From contig JAAETN010000026.1 in the NCBI GenBank assembly GCA_024228355.1, positions 1 to 50,316 of the forward strand: a DNA stretch of 50,316 nucleotides. The letters are read 5' to 3'. This DNA comes from Maribacter sp. Its GTDB lineage: Bacteria > Bacteroidota > Bacteroidia > Flavobacteriales > Flavobacteriaceae. The notes under the pieces were generated by a model. That model had not been told where the DNA came from, ran no database searches, and saw only the letters and a program-made list of their open reading frames with translations. Shown here piece by piece: positions 15,643-25,003 of the stretch. A program made the position numbers and the translations under genes. Every line of letters starts with the position of its first letter. Position 1 is the first letter of the stretch.

Positions 15643-17112
15643 ATGAAGATTATATTAGTTGCCTTTCTAGGAACATTAATGGTACTTAATCCCGTATTCC
15701 CACAGGAGTCCGATATCACATCCAATTTGTATGAGACTTATGAAAAGTACAAGGAAAAGAAGCTTGATAAACGACGAATAAAACATCATGTGTTGCAACC
15801 CTTGATTGCAAAATATAATGCTGACCCAAGGTTCAGCGTCGATAAAGTTGGGGAGTCAATTGAAGGGCGCGATTTGAGTTTGATCAGTGTTGGTTCTGGC
15901 AAGACCAATGTATTACTATGGTCGCAGATGCATGGTAATGAACCTACTGCGACCCAAGCTATATTTGATATTCTGAATTTTTTATCGAGCGATGATTTTC
16001 AAGATGAGAAAATGGAAATCCTAAGAAATTTGACCATTCATTTTCTACCGATGCTGAATCCTGATGGTGCAGAGCGCTTTCAGCGCAGAAACCTTTTAGG
16101 AGTAGATATAAATAGGGATGCCGTGAGGCTTCAATCCCCTGAAAGTAGGTCGTTAAAACGGGTTCGGGATAGCCTGGATGCCGATTTTGGTTTTAACCTT
16201 CATGATCAAAGTATCTATTACAATGCCGAACGCTCAGAAAAACCCGCGACCATATCGTATTTGGCACCGGCCTTTAATTATGAAAAGGATATTAGTGAAA
16301 AGCGTGGAAATGCTATGAGAATTATAGTTTTTATGAACAATATCATACAAAAATATGCGCCTGGGCAAGTTGGTCGTTATAATGATGATTTTGAGCCAAG
16401 AGCGTTTGGGGATAATATTCAGAAGTGGGGTACAAGTACTATTCTCATTGAGTCAGGTGGATTTGCCAATGATGTCGAAAAGCAAGAAATCAGAAAATTG
16501 AATTATGTCTCCATTCTTTCTGCAATTTATACAATTGCGAAAGAAAACTATAGGAACATAGCAATTGAGGAATATGAACTGATTCCAGAAAATGATAGAA
16601 AATTATTTGATCTTAAGATTGCCAACGTCACCTATAATCTTTTGGGTAAGGATTATACCCTTGACCTTGGTATTAACCGTTTGGAAGTGGATAAGGAAGG
16701 GAATAATGATTTTTGGTACAGTAGCCGTATCATTGACCAGGGAGATTTGTCAACCTATTATGGATATGAATCATTCGACGCTAAAGGTTACCTCATAAAA
16801 CAAGGAAAAGCTTACCAAAAATCTTTTGAAAAGATGGCAGATGTTATGCTTTTGAATCCTATTGATTTACTGAAAGAGGGCTACACTCAGGTTCGGGTAA
16901 AGAATATTCCATTTGATTTGCTTGAATCCCCTTTACCAATTCATATTATTGGCAATACCTACAAGCCTGGGAACCTTCAATTGGAAGTGGGAATTAATCC
17001 TACCTTTCTTTTGGAAAAGGATGGAAAACTGCATTATGCAGTTATAAACGGATTCCTAATTGATTTGAATTCAGGAAAAAGCGACTTTAAAAATGCAATG
17101 ATCTACCGTTAG
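15643..17112 (+). CDS. M14-family zinc peptidase, secreted
   Basis: A 489-aa protein with a signal peptide (cleaved near residue 21, NPVFPQ). The zinc motif is HGNE (His 97, Glu 100), with His 187 in FNLHDQ as third ligand. NPDG (139-142) and DINRDA (155-160) are the usual substrate-binding stretches, and Glu 270 (ILIESGG) is the general base, so the active site looks complete. A beta-rich C-terminal region of about 200 residues follows. M14 enzymes cleave C-terminal or isopeptide bonds; with an amidase and a 3D protein directly upstream, a muropeptide substrate is a reasonable inference. Start is ATG 15643, one base after the amidase stop. Confidence 0.88.
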   Translation: MKIILVAFLGTLMVLNPVFPQESDITSNLYETYEKYKEKKLDKRRIKHHVLQPLIAKYNADPRFSVDKVGESIEGRDLSLISVGSGKTNVLLWSQMHGNEPTATQAIFDILNFLSSDDFQDEKMEILRNLTIHFLPMLNPDGAERFQRRNLLGVDINRDAVRLQSPESRSLKRVRDSLDADFGFNLHDQSIYYNAERSEKPATISYLAPAFNYEKDISEKRGNAMRIIVFMNNIIQKYAPGQVGRYNDDFEPRAFGDNIQKWGTSTILIESGGFANDVEKQEIRKLNYVSILSAIYTIAKENYRNIAIEEYELIPENDRKLFDLKIANVTYNLLGKDYTLDLGINRLEVDKEGNNDFWYSSRIIDQGDLSTYYGYESFDAKGYLIKQGKAYQKSFEKMADVMLLNPIDLLKEGYTQVRVKNIPFDLLESPLPIHIIGNTYKPGNLQLEVGINPTFLLEKDGKLHYAVINGFLIDLNSGKSDFKNAMIYR

Positions 17113-17117
17113 TAAAA

Positions 17118-17285
17118 TTAATACCCAAATTGAATAGTCATTTGTGGACCATAGGTAAGTAGTACTACCAACATTGTGAATAATATTGATACAATTGTCG
17201 AGAATAAAAGCAATACTAAACTTTTGTATGTTCTAGACAATGGGCCTATGGCGCTGTTTTGAATAATGTCGTTGATTACATCCAT
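17118..17285 (-). CDS. Small single-pass membrane protein (55 aa)
   Basis: Starting at ATG 17285 the product is 55 aa: a short polar N-terminus (MDVINDIIQNSAIGPLSRTY), one hydrophobic helix (LVLLLFSTIVSILFTMLVVLL) and a short tail, TYGPQMTIQFGY. The frame extends upstream to 17330, but that extension is made of the hairpin at 17297-17326 and is unlikely to be coding. It is convergent with the M14 peptidase, 5 bases from its stop. No family recognised. Confidence 0.6.
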   Translation of the reverse strand: MDVINDIIQNSAIGPLSRTYKSLVLLLFSTIVSILFTMLVVLLTYGPQMTIQFGY

Positions 17286-17296
17286 AATTTTTTTCT

Positions 17297-17326
17297 TTAA
17301 TCCTGTCAGCCGACAGGCATGATTAA
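17297..17326. repeat. Nested palindrome with CCTGTC/GACAGG core
   Basis: The core CCTGTC-AGCC-GACAGG (17302-17317) is enclosed by TTAATC and GATTAA arms. It sits 11 bases before the start of the small membrane protein. CCTGTC/GACAGG hairpins recur between genes in flavobacterial genomes, so it may be a mobile palindrome or a leader hairpin. Confidence 0.45.
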
Positions 17327-17440
17327 ACATTACATAGTTTTTAGGATGTAGGTATTCAATATAAATTAGGGTTGTTGGTATTAGAACAATAAAGTACTGG
17401 GAAACCCTACTTTAAATTAAAGAATAGTTTCAAAAAATCA

Positions 17441-17469
17441 CAAAAAAAAGCGTCCCATTCAGGACGCCT
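17441..17469 (-). terminator. Terminator of the VWA lipoprotein gene
   Basis: GCGTCC (17450-17455) pairs with GGACGC (17462-17467) around CATTC. On the minus strand the stem is followed by a run of eight T, 22 bases past the stop codon. Confidence 0.85.
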
Positions 17470-17491
17470 CAATCTATTTTATGACCAATAT

Positions 17492-18592
17492 CTACTCACA
17501 ACCAGCGGTAAAACCAGCGGCATTGAACTTTGTCTGTACAGCGCCTTGTCTACTGCCATCAACCACTTGTATAGCAAGATTGTTTTCGCCGCTTCCGTCA
17601 CGCTTGGGACTACAATATTCAAATAAATAAAAGCTATTGGCACGTTCAGAGATTTTCACGGATATATCATTGAAGGTGTTTTCCAGCTCTTCGGCATTAC
17701 CTGCAAAAACGCTAAATGTTTTACCAATGTCAGTCAGTACTTGGGTGTCTATTTCCGCACCTAATCCAATAGTGAAGAATGATATATTTGCACTGGCCTC
17801 ATTGACTTTTTTGAGCGCAGCTTGTTCGGTATATCGCGATGCTTGATCTGTACCATCCGTAAATACAACCACGGAGGCAGCACCGATAATTTCATCCTTA
17901 ATGTTTTCCTTTAATAAATCCTCTGCAATTTCAGTGGACTTGATAACCGCTCCGTATAAATCAGTAGAAGGGTCATTGCTGATATCATCGGTAATACCAT
18001 TTATGGCAGACACCAATTCTTGCTTAGAAGTGGTCAAATCATTCAACAGGTGCAGTTTATCTTCTCCATCAAACCAATAAATCGCCATTTTATAGGAATC
18101 TTCGGTAGTCTCTGGCATTACATTATTAACAAAACTGACAGAAGCCATTTTTAATTCATCCAAACTACTACTAAGTACACTATTACTCAAATCCAAAACC
18201 AGAATTGTGTTTGAATTGAATATTTGCGAGTTCGATGAGATTCTTGCAAAAGACTCTGACTTTGAAATCGTATTGAAACAATCATCATTACGACCTTGCT
18301 CATAAATTATAAATTTATCGGCATCAAGCCCAGAAATAGGATTGCCTTCAGTATCAGATACTTTAAACAATATGGACACTTTACCTGGTAGTGTGGTATA
18401 TTGTTCCTGAATGGACAGAACTAGATCACTTTCACCAAGATTAAGACAGTCATCAACAGGTTTTCCTTTGCCGAGTCCATCCCCAAAGTTTAAATCAAGG
18501 TTAACGTCATCATCGGCATTACCACACGAGAAGGTCAAAAACAATAGGGAAAAGAGGCTAAAGTACTTTAAACAGGATTTCATTTTCATCAT
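17492..18592 (-). CDS. VWA-domain lipoprotein
   Basis: A 366-aa protein from the ATG at 18592 (a further in-frame GTG lies at 18607, and another ATG at 18583 starts the signal peptide more tightly). The signal ends FLTFSC, giving a lipidated Cys. After an Asp/Gly-rich linker and a beta-sandwich-like part comes a von Willebrand factor A domain with a MIDAS metal site: DLSNS (first Asp-x-Ser-x-Ser), the Thr in STDLYG and the Asp in FTDGTD. It is probably a surface adhesion or complex-assembly protein. The C-terminus has paired Cys (YCSPK, AGCE). It is monocistronic with its own terminator. Confidence 0.85.
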   Translation of the reverse strand: MMKMKSCLKYFSLFSLLFLTFSCGNADDDVNLDLNFGDGLGKGKPVDDCLNLGESDLVLSIQEQYTTLPGKVSILFKVSDTEGNPISGLDADKFIIYEQGRNDDCFNTISKSESFARISSNSQIFNSNTILVLDLSNSVLSSSLDELKMASVSFVNNVMPETTEDSYKMAIYWFDGEDKLHLLNDLTTSKQELVSAINGITDDISNDPSTDLYGAVIKSTEIAEDLLKENIKDEIIGAASVVVFTDGTDQASRYTEQAALKKVNEASANISFFTIGLGAEIDTQVLTDIGKTFSVFAGNAEELENTFNDISVKISERANSFYLFEYCSPKRDGSGENNLAIQVVDGSRQGAVQTKFNAAGFTAGCE

Positions 18593-18813
18593 TTTGAGGT
18601 TCAACACTCAGAACGCTCAAATGAGTTTTAAATTATGCCCCCAAAGAAAAAGTTTGTTAAATCTTGTTAAAGTAAAAACCAATGATTTTTATTCAATTAA
18701 ATTAGAAGTGAAATAGCTGACCATGAATTTCAGCAATGATCTTTGATTATTTATTCAATAATTATTTGGTAGGCTGTTATTGGAGAAAGAGTTTTTAAAA
18801 TAAGATTTTTATA

Positions 18814-19824
18814 ATGACCCATGAACTCAAAAAGATTATAGAGGCATACCAAGCAGCCAAGCGGCATAAAAAGAAAACAGTATTGGCTACAGTTGTTGCC
18901 TTGGAGGGATCTTCATATCGACGTCCAGGAGTACGTATGTTGATTCTGGAAAATGGAAAAGCAATCGGGGCTGTCAGCGGTGGTTGCGTTGAAAAGGAGG
19001 TAATACTACAGGCACAAACTGTATTTACCAATGGCATATCTAAAATGATGACCTATGATGGCCGTTACCGACTCGGTTGCGAAGGATTACTCTATATTTT
19101 AATTGAACCTTTTGAGCCAAGTCAATCATTCCTGAAGGCATTTCAGGAAAATTTAATAAAGCGGCATCCAATCGAGGCATCTAGTCACTATTCAAAATCG
19201 GAAGGAACCAATGATTCGCTGGGTTCTGTATTTACAATAGGCGAAAATAGATTTCCATTTCGAAAATCCTTGGTGGTTGATAAAGGCCTAATGGTATTTA
19301 ATCAAATAATAGAACCTTGCTTCAAATTATTGATAATTGGGGCAGAGCATGATGCGGTTCAACTATCTTCCTATGCGGCCCTTACTGGTTGGGAAGTAAC
19401 TGTTGTTGCTGCGCCATCAGAGGAAAAAACGTTGGTTGATTTCCCTGGGGCCCAGGAATTAGTATGTGTGGATTCAGAGAATTTATCCGTGGAAGATATT
19501 GACGGCCAAACAGCAGTACTATTAATGACGCACAGCTATGTGAAGGATTTGAAATTTCTGTTAAGGGTTAAGGAAACTTCCCCTGCCTATTTGGGAATTC
19601 TGGGACCAGCAAAACGACGGGAGAAACTTTTGAATGAATTGATAGAGCGACACCCGGAAATCGACGATTCGTTTTTTGATACTATTTATGGCCCCTCAGG
19701 ATTAAATGTGGGTGCTGAAACGGCACAAGAAATTAGTATAGCCATTTTAGCTGAAATTTTAGCGGTTGTTCGCGGGCAAAAACCAATAATGCTGAAACAT
19801 AAATCAAGTCCTATTCATAATTAA
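18814..19824 (+). CDS. XdhC/CoxI family molybdoenzyme maturation protein
   Basis: A 336-aa cytoplasmic protein with the XdhC signature: an N-terminal domain with VVALEGSSYRRPGVRM and VSGGCVEKEV, and a C-terminal Rossmann-like domain (LLIIGAEHDAVQLSSYA...GWEVTVV) ending with YLGILGPAKRREKLL and GLNVGAETAQEISIAILAEI. XdhC proteins bind molybdenum cofactor and aid its sulfuration and insertion into xanthine-dehydrogenase-type enzymes. The gene overlaps the MocA-like gene by one base (TAATG). No molybdenum hydroxylase subunit lies in the window. Confidence 0.88.
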   Translation: MTHELKKIIEAYQAAKRHKKKTVLATVVALEGSSYRRPGVRMLILENGKAIGAVSGGCVEKEVILQAQTVFTNGISKMMTYDGRYRLGCEGLLYILIEPFEPSQSFLKAFQENLIKRHPIEASSHYSKSEGTNDSLGSVFTIGENRFPFRKSLVVDKGLMVFNQIIEPCFKLLIIGAEHDAVQLSSYAALTGWEVTVVAAPSEEKTLVDFPGAQELVCVDSENLSVEDIDGQTAVLLMTHSYVKDLKFLLRVKETSPAYLGILGPAKRREKLLNELIERHPEIDDSFFDTIYGPSGLNVGAETAQEISIAILAEILAVVRGQKPIMLKHKSSPIHN

Positions 19825-20429
19825 TGGCGGAGAACGAAAATATAGCCGTGGTCATTTTGGCAGCTGGGGAATCATCACGTATGCAGAAAACCAAACAATT
19901 ACTCCCTTGGGGCAAGTCCACACTGCTAGGTAGCGCAATAAAGGAGGCCTTGGAAAGCAATGCAGAAAATGTTTATGTTGTTCTTGGAGCTAAGGCAGAA
20001 ACTATCCAAATGCAACTCGAAAAATCCGATGTAGATTTGATTTTTAATAATGATTGGAAAAAGGGTATGGGTTCCTCCATTTCGTGTGCAATCAATTACC
20101 TTTTACATTTAGAAACGAATTATGATGGGATTCTTATTATGTTATGTGACCAACCTTTGATTGATGCTATCTATTTGAACAAAATGATATCTACTTTTAA
20201 AAAATCAGGCAAAGGAATTGTAGCAACGGCTTATGAAAGTAGAAATGGTGTGCCTGTTCTTTTCAACAACAAATATTTTGAGCAACTATCGTTATTGGAT
20301 AGTGATAAAGGAGCGAAAGCAATTATTATGGATAATCCGACGGATGTGCTCACTATAATTCCCATGGGAAAGGAAATAGATTTAGACACAATAGAAGAAT
20401 ACGAACAAGCATTAAAATCACATAAATAA
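19824..20429 (+). CDS. MocA-like molybdenum cofactor nucleotidyltransferase
   Basis: A 201-aa NTP-transferase. The nucleotide loop is ILAAGESSRMQKTKQLLPWG, followed by GMGSSISCAI, the Asp-containing LMLCDQPLID and a C-terminal NGVPVLFNN. This matches MocA-type (CTP:molybdopterin cytidylyltransferase) and related MobA-like enzymes. The partner XdhC gene directly upstream, in the usual xdhC-mocA order, supports a role in preparing molybdopterin cytosine dinucleotide. The stop codon abuts the ATG of the amidohydrolase. Confidence 0.85.
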   Translation: MAENENIAVVILAAGESSRMQKTKQLLPWGKSTLLGSAIKEALESNAENVYVVLGAKAETIQMQLEKSDVDLIFNNDWKKGMGSSISCAINYLLHLETNYDGILIMLCDQPLIDAIYLNKMISTFKKSGKGIVATAYESRNGVPVLFNNKYFEQLSLLDSDKGAKAIIMDNPTDVLTIIPMGKEIDLDTIEEYEQALKSHK

Positions 20430-21524
20430 ATGAAATACAAGTATTTAGAGCTGTTAATTGCTGCAATTTTATTGCCAATAATATCAATAACTGCCCAAGA
20501 TATGGGTTTTGAGGAGTATAATCCAAAATCAACCTTGGTTGTTCCCGTAAATGAGGTAAAAAGAGCCAAATTTCCTTTTATCGATGTGCATAGTCACCAA
20601 AGAAATATGTCTGCTACAGCCTTAAATTACTTAGTGAAAGATATGGATGAACTCAATGAGGGTATTATGGTTAATCTTAGTGGAGGTTCAGGAAAACGGA
20701 TAAATACAATGTTGCAGAGCATTAAGGAAAATTACCCAAATCGATTTGCTGTATTTGCGAATGTGGATTTTGATGGAGTAGGTTCCGATGGTTGGGCCCA
20801 AAAAGCAGGTGCTCAATTGGAAACTGATATTAAAAATGGTGCAAAAGGCTTAAAAATTTATAAGAGTCTTGGACTTAGATATAAAGACACCGACGGAAAT
20901 AGATTGACCATTGATGATCCTCGATTGGATCCGATTTGGGCCAAATGTGCTGAAATGGGTGTACCGGTCCTAATCCATGCAGCCGATCCAAAATCGTTCT
21001 GGGATGCCATGGATGGTAATAATGAGCGTTGGTTGGAATTGAAAACACATTCAAGGCGTAAGCGTTCAGAGACTAATCCGGCACCTTGGGAACAAATTAT
21101 CCAGGAACAGCATAATGTATTTAAAAGGCATCCGAATACCAAATTCATAAATGCCCATATGGGTTGGTATGCCAACAACTTACAAAAATTGGGTAGCCTT
21201 ATGGATGCAATGCCTAACATGTATGTGGGTATTGCAGCGGTCATTGCTGAGTTGGGTAGACAACCCAAAAACGCACAGGCCTTTTTTGTTAAATACCAAG
21301 ACCGTATTCTTTTTGGGAAGGATAGTTGGAAACCCAACGAATTTGCAACCTATTTTAGGGTCTTGGAGACCGATGATGAATACTTTCCTTATTATAAAAA
21401 ATACCATGCGTTCTGGTCAATGTACGGATTGAATCTTCCTGATGAGGTGCTCAAAAAGGTATATTACAAGAATGCCCTAAACCTAATTCCTGGATTGGAT
21501 AGAAGTTTGTTTCCCAAAGATTGA
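20430..21524 (+). CDS. Secreted amidohydrolase-family metal hydrolase
   Basis: A 364-aa TIM-barrel hydrolase (Amidohydro_2 type) with a signal peptide ending near residue 22 (ISITAQ). Metal ligands appear as DVHSH (52-56), LIHAADP, NAHMGW and the late Asp in FGKDSW; a Lys in GAKGLKIYKSLG may be the bridging residue. It is probably periplasmic, and the substrate is unknown. It begins immediately after the MocA-like stop (TAAATG), so it shares the xdhC-mocA transcript, which is an unusual partner for a secreted enzyme. Confidence 0.82.
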   Translation: MKYKYLELLIAAILLPIISITAQDMGFEEYNPKSTLVVPVNEVKRAKFPFIDVHSHQRNMSATALNYLVKDMDELNEGIMVNLSGGSGKRINTMLQSIKENYPNRFAVFANVDFDGVGSDGWAQKAGAQLETDIKNGAKGLKIYKSLGLRYKDTDGNRLTIDDPRLDPIWAKCAEMGVPVLIHAADPKSFWDAMDGNNERWLELKTHSRRKRSETNPAPWEQIIQEQHNVFKRHPNTKFINAHMGWYANNLQKLGSLMDAMPNMYVGIAAVIAELGRQPKNAQAFFVKYQDRILFGKDSWKPNEFATYFRVLETDDEYFPYYKKYHAFWSMYGLNLPDEVLKKVYYKNALNLIPGLDRSLFPKD

Positions 21525-21573
21525 TTAACTTGTTTAGACATATAATTTACCATTTAAAATAATGGACAAGAAC

Positions 21574-21593
21574 TTTTAGGGATTCTCCTAAAA
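21574..21593. terminator. Hairpin between the amidohydrolase and GMC genes
   Basis: TTTTAGG and CCTAAAA enclose GATTCT. A second short palindrome, TCCCTTAGGGA, follows at 21603-21613. There is no U-tract, so this may attenuate or process the transcript rather than stop it. Confidence 0.35.
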
Positions 21594-21626
21594 CCCGATT
21601 ATTCCCTTAGGGATGACTGTATTAAT

Positions 21627-23339
21627 ATGAATATAACTATGGAATCTGAATCTACTTCTTATGATGCTATCGTGATTGGTTCTGGAATTTCCGGAGGTTG
21701 GGCAGCGAAGGAATTGTGCGAAAAAGGACTTAAAACCCTGGTTCTGGAAAGAGGGCGAAATGTTGAACATTTAAAAGACTATCCGACAGCAAACATGAAT
21801 CCTTGGGAATTTAAGTACCGAGGGCGTATGAGTAAGGATTTTATAGATAAAAATCCCTTAATCACAAGATCGGCAGGTTTTGATGATAGTACGGCGCATT
21901 TTTTTATTGAGGACAATGATCATCCGTATGTTCAAGAAAAACCATTTGACTGGATACGTGGATACCAAGTTGGTGGCAAATCCCTAACCTGGGGAAGAGC
22001 TTGTCAGCGGTGGAGTGATTATGAGTTTAAGTCACCAAATAAATATGGCTACGGGATTGAATGGCCTATTTCTTATGAAGATGTCGCACCATGGTATTCC
22101 CACGTCGAAAAATTTATAGGTGTCTGTGGCAATGAAGATGGAATTGATGCCATGCCAGATGGTGAATTTTTACCTCCTTTCGATTTTAACTGTGTAGAGC
22201 AACATATGAGCGATAGTATTAATGAACACTATCCCGATCGGTATTTGGTTCAGGGCAGATGGGCGCAGTTAAGCGAACCACAGGAGATTCATTTAGAACA
22301 AGGTCGTGGAAAATGCCAGGCTCGTAATCTATGTATGAGGGGTTGTCCTTTTGGAGGCTATTTTAGTTCGGTATCCTCAACGCTCCCCTGGGCGGAAAAG
22401 ACCGGAAACCTAACGATTCGTCCCTTTTCAGTAGTACATTCCATACTATATGATGAAGAAACCGGCAAAGCATCGGGAGTTAAAGTAATCGACACCATTA
22501 CAAGCGAAGAAATCATCTTTAAATCCCGTATAGTATTTGTGAATGCTTCGGCATTGAACACCAATCTTATTTTACTCAATTCCAAGTCATCACGTTTTCC
22601 AAGCGGTTTGGGAAATGACAATGGCCTTTTAGGAAAATATATATGTTTTCATGTTTATAGGGGATATGCCGGTGGAAAAGTCAATGGTTTTGAGGATAAA
22701 TATGTATATGGCAAAAATCCGACAGAGCCTATTTTAGCCAATTACCGAAATTTAAAGGAGCAGGACATGGATTATGTTGGAGGTTTTACCACATTTTGTG
22801 GTGCATACCGGGTTCGTAATAATGAACTTGAGGAAAGCGACATTCAGATTGGAGCCGATTTTAAGCATGCAATCAGTGAAGCAGGGGATTGGCACATTTA
22901 TATGTATATGCAAGGCGAGACTATACCCAAAAAAACCAACAGGGTATATTTGAGTAATAAAAAGAAAGATCAATGGGGAATCCCTCTCTTGGTTACCGAT
23001 GTGGGCTATGATGAAAACGATGACAAAATGGTCTTAGATTTTTTAGAGCAGAGTAAGGAAATGCTAGAAAAAATAGGATGTATAGATGTGCATGTTGATG
23101 ATAATAGGCAACCTCCAGGATTGGATATACATGAGATGGGCGGTGTTAGAATGGGACGAAATTCAGAAGATTCACTCTTAAATGAATGGAATCAAATGCA
23201 TTTGTGTAAAAATGTTTTTGTGACAGATGGTGCATGCATGACAAGTACAGGAAACCAGAGTCCGTCTATACTATATATGGCACTTACAGCGAGAGCTGCC
23301 AATTATGCCGCAGAAGAATTTCACAAAGGAAATCTATAA
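21627..23339 (+). CDS. GMC-family FAD oxidoreductase (sugar dehydrogenase large subunit type)
   Basis: A 570-aa flavoprotein without a signal peptide. The FAD motif is VIGSGISGGWAAKEL (17-30). GGKSLTWGRACQR is the GMC signature region. Four Cys occur in GKCQARNLCMRGCPF and upstream. The C-terminal active site has DIHEMGGVRMG (catalytic His region) and DGACMTSTGNQSPSILYMALTARAA. The family includes gluconate 2-dehydrogenase and glucoside 3-dehydrogenase large subunits, which work with a small twin-arginine-exported subunit; that partner type is encoded two genes downstream. It may therefore be exported piggyback. Confidence 0.88.
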   Translation: MNITMESESTSYDAIVIGSGISGGWAAKELCEKGLKTLVLERGRNVEHLKDYPTANMNPWEFKYRGRMSKDFIDKNPLITRSAGFDDSTAHFFIEDNDHPYVQEKPFDWIRGYQVGGKSLTWGRACQRWSDYEFKSPNKYGYGIEWPISYEDVAPWYSHVEKFIGVCGNEDGIDAMPDGEFLPPFDFNCVEQHMSDSINEHYPDRYLVQGRWAQLSEPQEIHLEQGRGKCQARNLCMRGCPFGGYFSSVSSTLPWAEKTGNLTIRPFSVVHSILYDEETGKASGVKVIDTITSEEIIFKSRIVFVNASALNTNLILLNSKSSRFPSGLGNDNGLLGKYICFHVYRGYAGGKVNGFEDKYVYGKNPTEPILANYRNLKEQDMDYVGGFTTFCGAYRVRNNELEESDIQIGADFKHAISEAGDWHIYMYMQGETIPKKTNRVYLSNKKKDQWGIPLLVTDVGYDENDDKMVLDFLEQSKEMLEKIGCIDVHVDDNRQPPGLDIHEMGGVRMGRNSEDSLLNEWNQMHLCKNVFVTDGACMTSTGNQSPSILYMALTARAANYAAEEFHKGNL

Positions 23340-23354
23340 TTTAAAATTTCTTAA

Positions 23355-24440
23355 ATGAACAAAAAGGTTGGCGTTGGACTTGTTGGATCACAGTTTATTT
23401 CATCGATTCATGCAGAGTCCTTAAAAACAGTTGCTGATGCCGAAATCATTGCGGTAATGTCTCCAACGAAAGGAAACGCAATGGAATTCGCACTCAAACA
23501 CGGTGTTCCGCATCATTTTACCAATCTTGATGAAATGCTGGCCTTGGATGAAATTGATATGATAGTAATAGGGGCACCTAATTCTGTACATTGTGAAATT
23601 GCTTTAAAAGTAGCCAAGGCAGGTAAACATTTGGTCGTGGAAAAGCCATTATGTATGAATTTGACTGAAGCAGATCGTATGATTGATGCTTGTAAAAAAG
23701 CCAATGTTAAATTAATGTATGCTGAAGAGCTATGTTTTACCCCAAAATATGTTAGGCTGAAGGAATTATTGGATGAGGGGGCTTTAGGGCGACCTGTTTT
23801 ATTGAAACAATCTGAAAAACACGATGGTCCCCATGCCGACCATTTTTGGGATGTTGAGCGGTCTGGTGGCGGCGTTACTATGGATATGGGGTGCCATGCA
23901 ATAGAATTTTTTAGATGGTTGAATGGGAGGAAACCCATAAAATCGGTTTATGCCCAGATGGCAACTAGTGTCCATAAGGATAAAACTATAGGAGATGATA
24001 ATGCTATCATTATTCTCGAATTTGAAAATGATGTTATGGCCATAGCGGAGGAAAGTTGGACAAAATTGGGAGGAATGGATGATCGAGCAGAGATTCATGG
24101 CTCTGAAGGAGTAGCTTATGCTGATGTGCTTCAAGGAAATTCCATTCAAACCTATAGTAAAAAGGGGGTGGGTTACGCAGTCGAAAAGGCAGGAAATACG
24201 ATAGGTTGGAGTTATACTATGTATGAAGAAATTTTGAATTACGGTTTTCCCCAGGAGTTTGCCCATTTTGTGGATTGTGTAAAGAACAATAAAAAGCCAG
24301 AGGTTACAGGAGAAGACGGGAGAGCAGTATTGGAAGTGATTTTTGCTGCTTATGAATCGGCTGGAACGCATAAGAAGGTTTTTATGCCATTCAAGTCAGA
24401 TGTTGATAAGCCCTATAAACTATGGAAAAAAAGAAGTTAA
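23355..24440 (+). CDS. Gfo/Idh/MocA family NAD(P)-dependent oxidoreductase
   Basis: A 361-aa cytoplasmic enzyme. The Rossmann motif is GVGLVGSQFISSIHAESL near the N-terminus. VVEKPLCMNLTEA carries the family EKP motif, and GGGVTMDMGCHAIEFFRW holds the catalytic Asp/His region, followed by the alpha/beta dimerisation domain. Such enzymes oxidise or reduce sugars and inositols, including 3-keto sugars. It lies 15 bases after the GMC gene and 10 bases before the subunit-3-like gene, which suggests one operon. Confidence 0.88.
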   Translation: MNKKVGVGLVGSQFISSIHAESLKTVADAEIIAVMSPTKGNAMEFALKHGVPHHFTNLDEMLALDEIDMIVIGAPNSVHCEIALKVAKAGKHLVVEKPLCMNLTEADRMIDACKKANVKLMYAEELCFTPKYVRLKELLDEGALGRPVLLKQSEKHDGPHADHFWDVERSGGGVTMDMGCHAIEFFRWLNGRKPIKSVYAQMATSVHKDKTIGDDNAIIILEFENDVMAIAEESWTKLGGMDDRAEIHGSEGVAYADVLQGNSIQTYSKKGVGYAVEKAGNTIGWSYTMYEEILNYGFPQEFAHFVDCVKNNKKPEVTGEDGRAVLEVIFAAYESAGTHKKVFMPFKSDVDKPYKLWKKRS

Positions 24441-24450
24441 TATTGTACTT

Positions 24451-25002
24451 ATGAATCGACGAAAAGCACTTATGCTCACTTCAACCATTGTTGGGGGTAC
24501 CATTATCGGCTCTGATTTTTTTCTGTCAGGTTGTACCCCAGAAGTAAAAAATGATGGACTCTTCTCAGATTCCGATATTACATTGTTGGATGAGGTTGGG
24601 GAGACTATCTTACCAGAGTCAAATATTTCACCTGGAGCAAAAGCGGCCAAAATAGGTTCATTCATGGTTACCATAGTATCTGATTGCTATGATGAAAAGG
24701 AGCAAGGGATTTTCAAAGAAGGAATTACTGAATTAGATCAAATGGCAAATAAGACATATTCCAATGACTTTTTAGGGCTTGATCAAAAGCAAAGACATGA
24801 TCTTTTGGTACTATTGGACGTACAAGCCAAATCAACTGAAGAACACGGACAATCACATTTTTTTTCTATGATGAAACAACTTACGATTTGGGGTTATTTC
24901 ACATCTGAACCTGGAACTACAAAAGCTTTGCGATATATTCCTGTTCCTGGTGGTTTTAAAGGATGTATTCCTTATAATAAAGGAGATAAAGCTTGGGCAT
25001 AA
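24451..25002 (+). CDS. Gluconate 2-dehydrogenase subunit 3 family protein
   Basis: A 183-aa protein from ATG 24451; the frame is open from 24343 but that part overlaps the Gfo/Idh gene. The N-terminus is a twin-arginine-like signal (MNRRKALMLTSTIVGGT) ending in LSGC, which may also be a lipobox. The mature part is helical, with LDEVGETILPESNISPGAKA, typical of the Gluconate_2-dh3 family, the small subunit that carries GMC-type dehydrogenases across the inner membrane. The last base of its stop precedes the next ATG by one base. Confidence 0.85.
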   Translation: MNRRKALMLTSTIVGGTIIGSDFFLSGCTPEVKNDGLFSDSDITLLDEVGETILPESNISPGAKAAKIGSFMVTIVSDCYDEKEQGIFKEGITELDQMANKTYSNDFLGLDQKQRHDLLVLLDVQAKSTEEHGQSHFFSMMKQLTIWGYFTSEPGTTKALRYIPVPGGFKGCIPYNKGDKAWA

Positions 25003-25003
25003 T

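Noticed and set aside
20858-21337. 159-aa minus-strand ORF
   Set aside because: It lies wholly inside the amidohydrolase gene on the other strand and shows no domain or signal.
23799-24371. 190-aa minus-strand ORF
   Set aside because: Antisense to the Gfo/Idh gene; composition is typical of a reverse-strand shadow.
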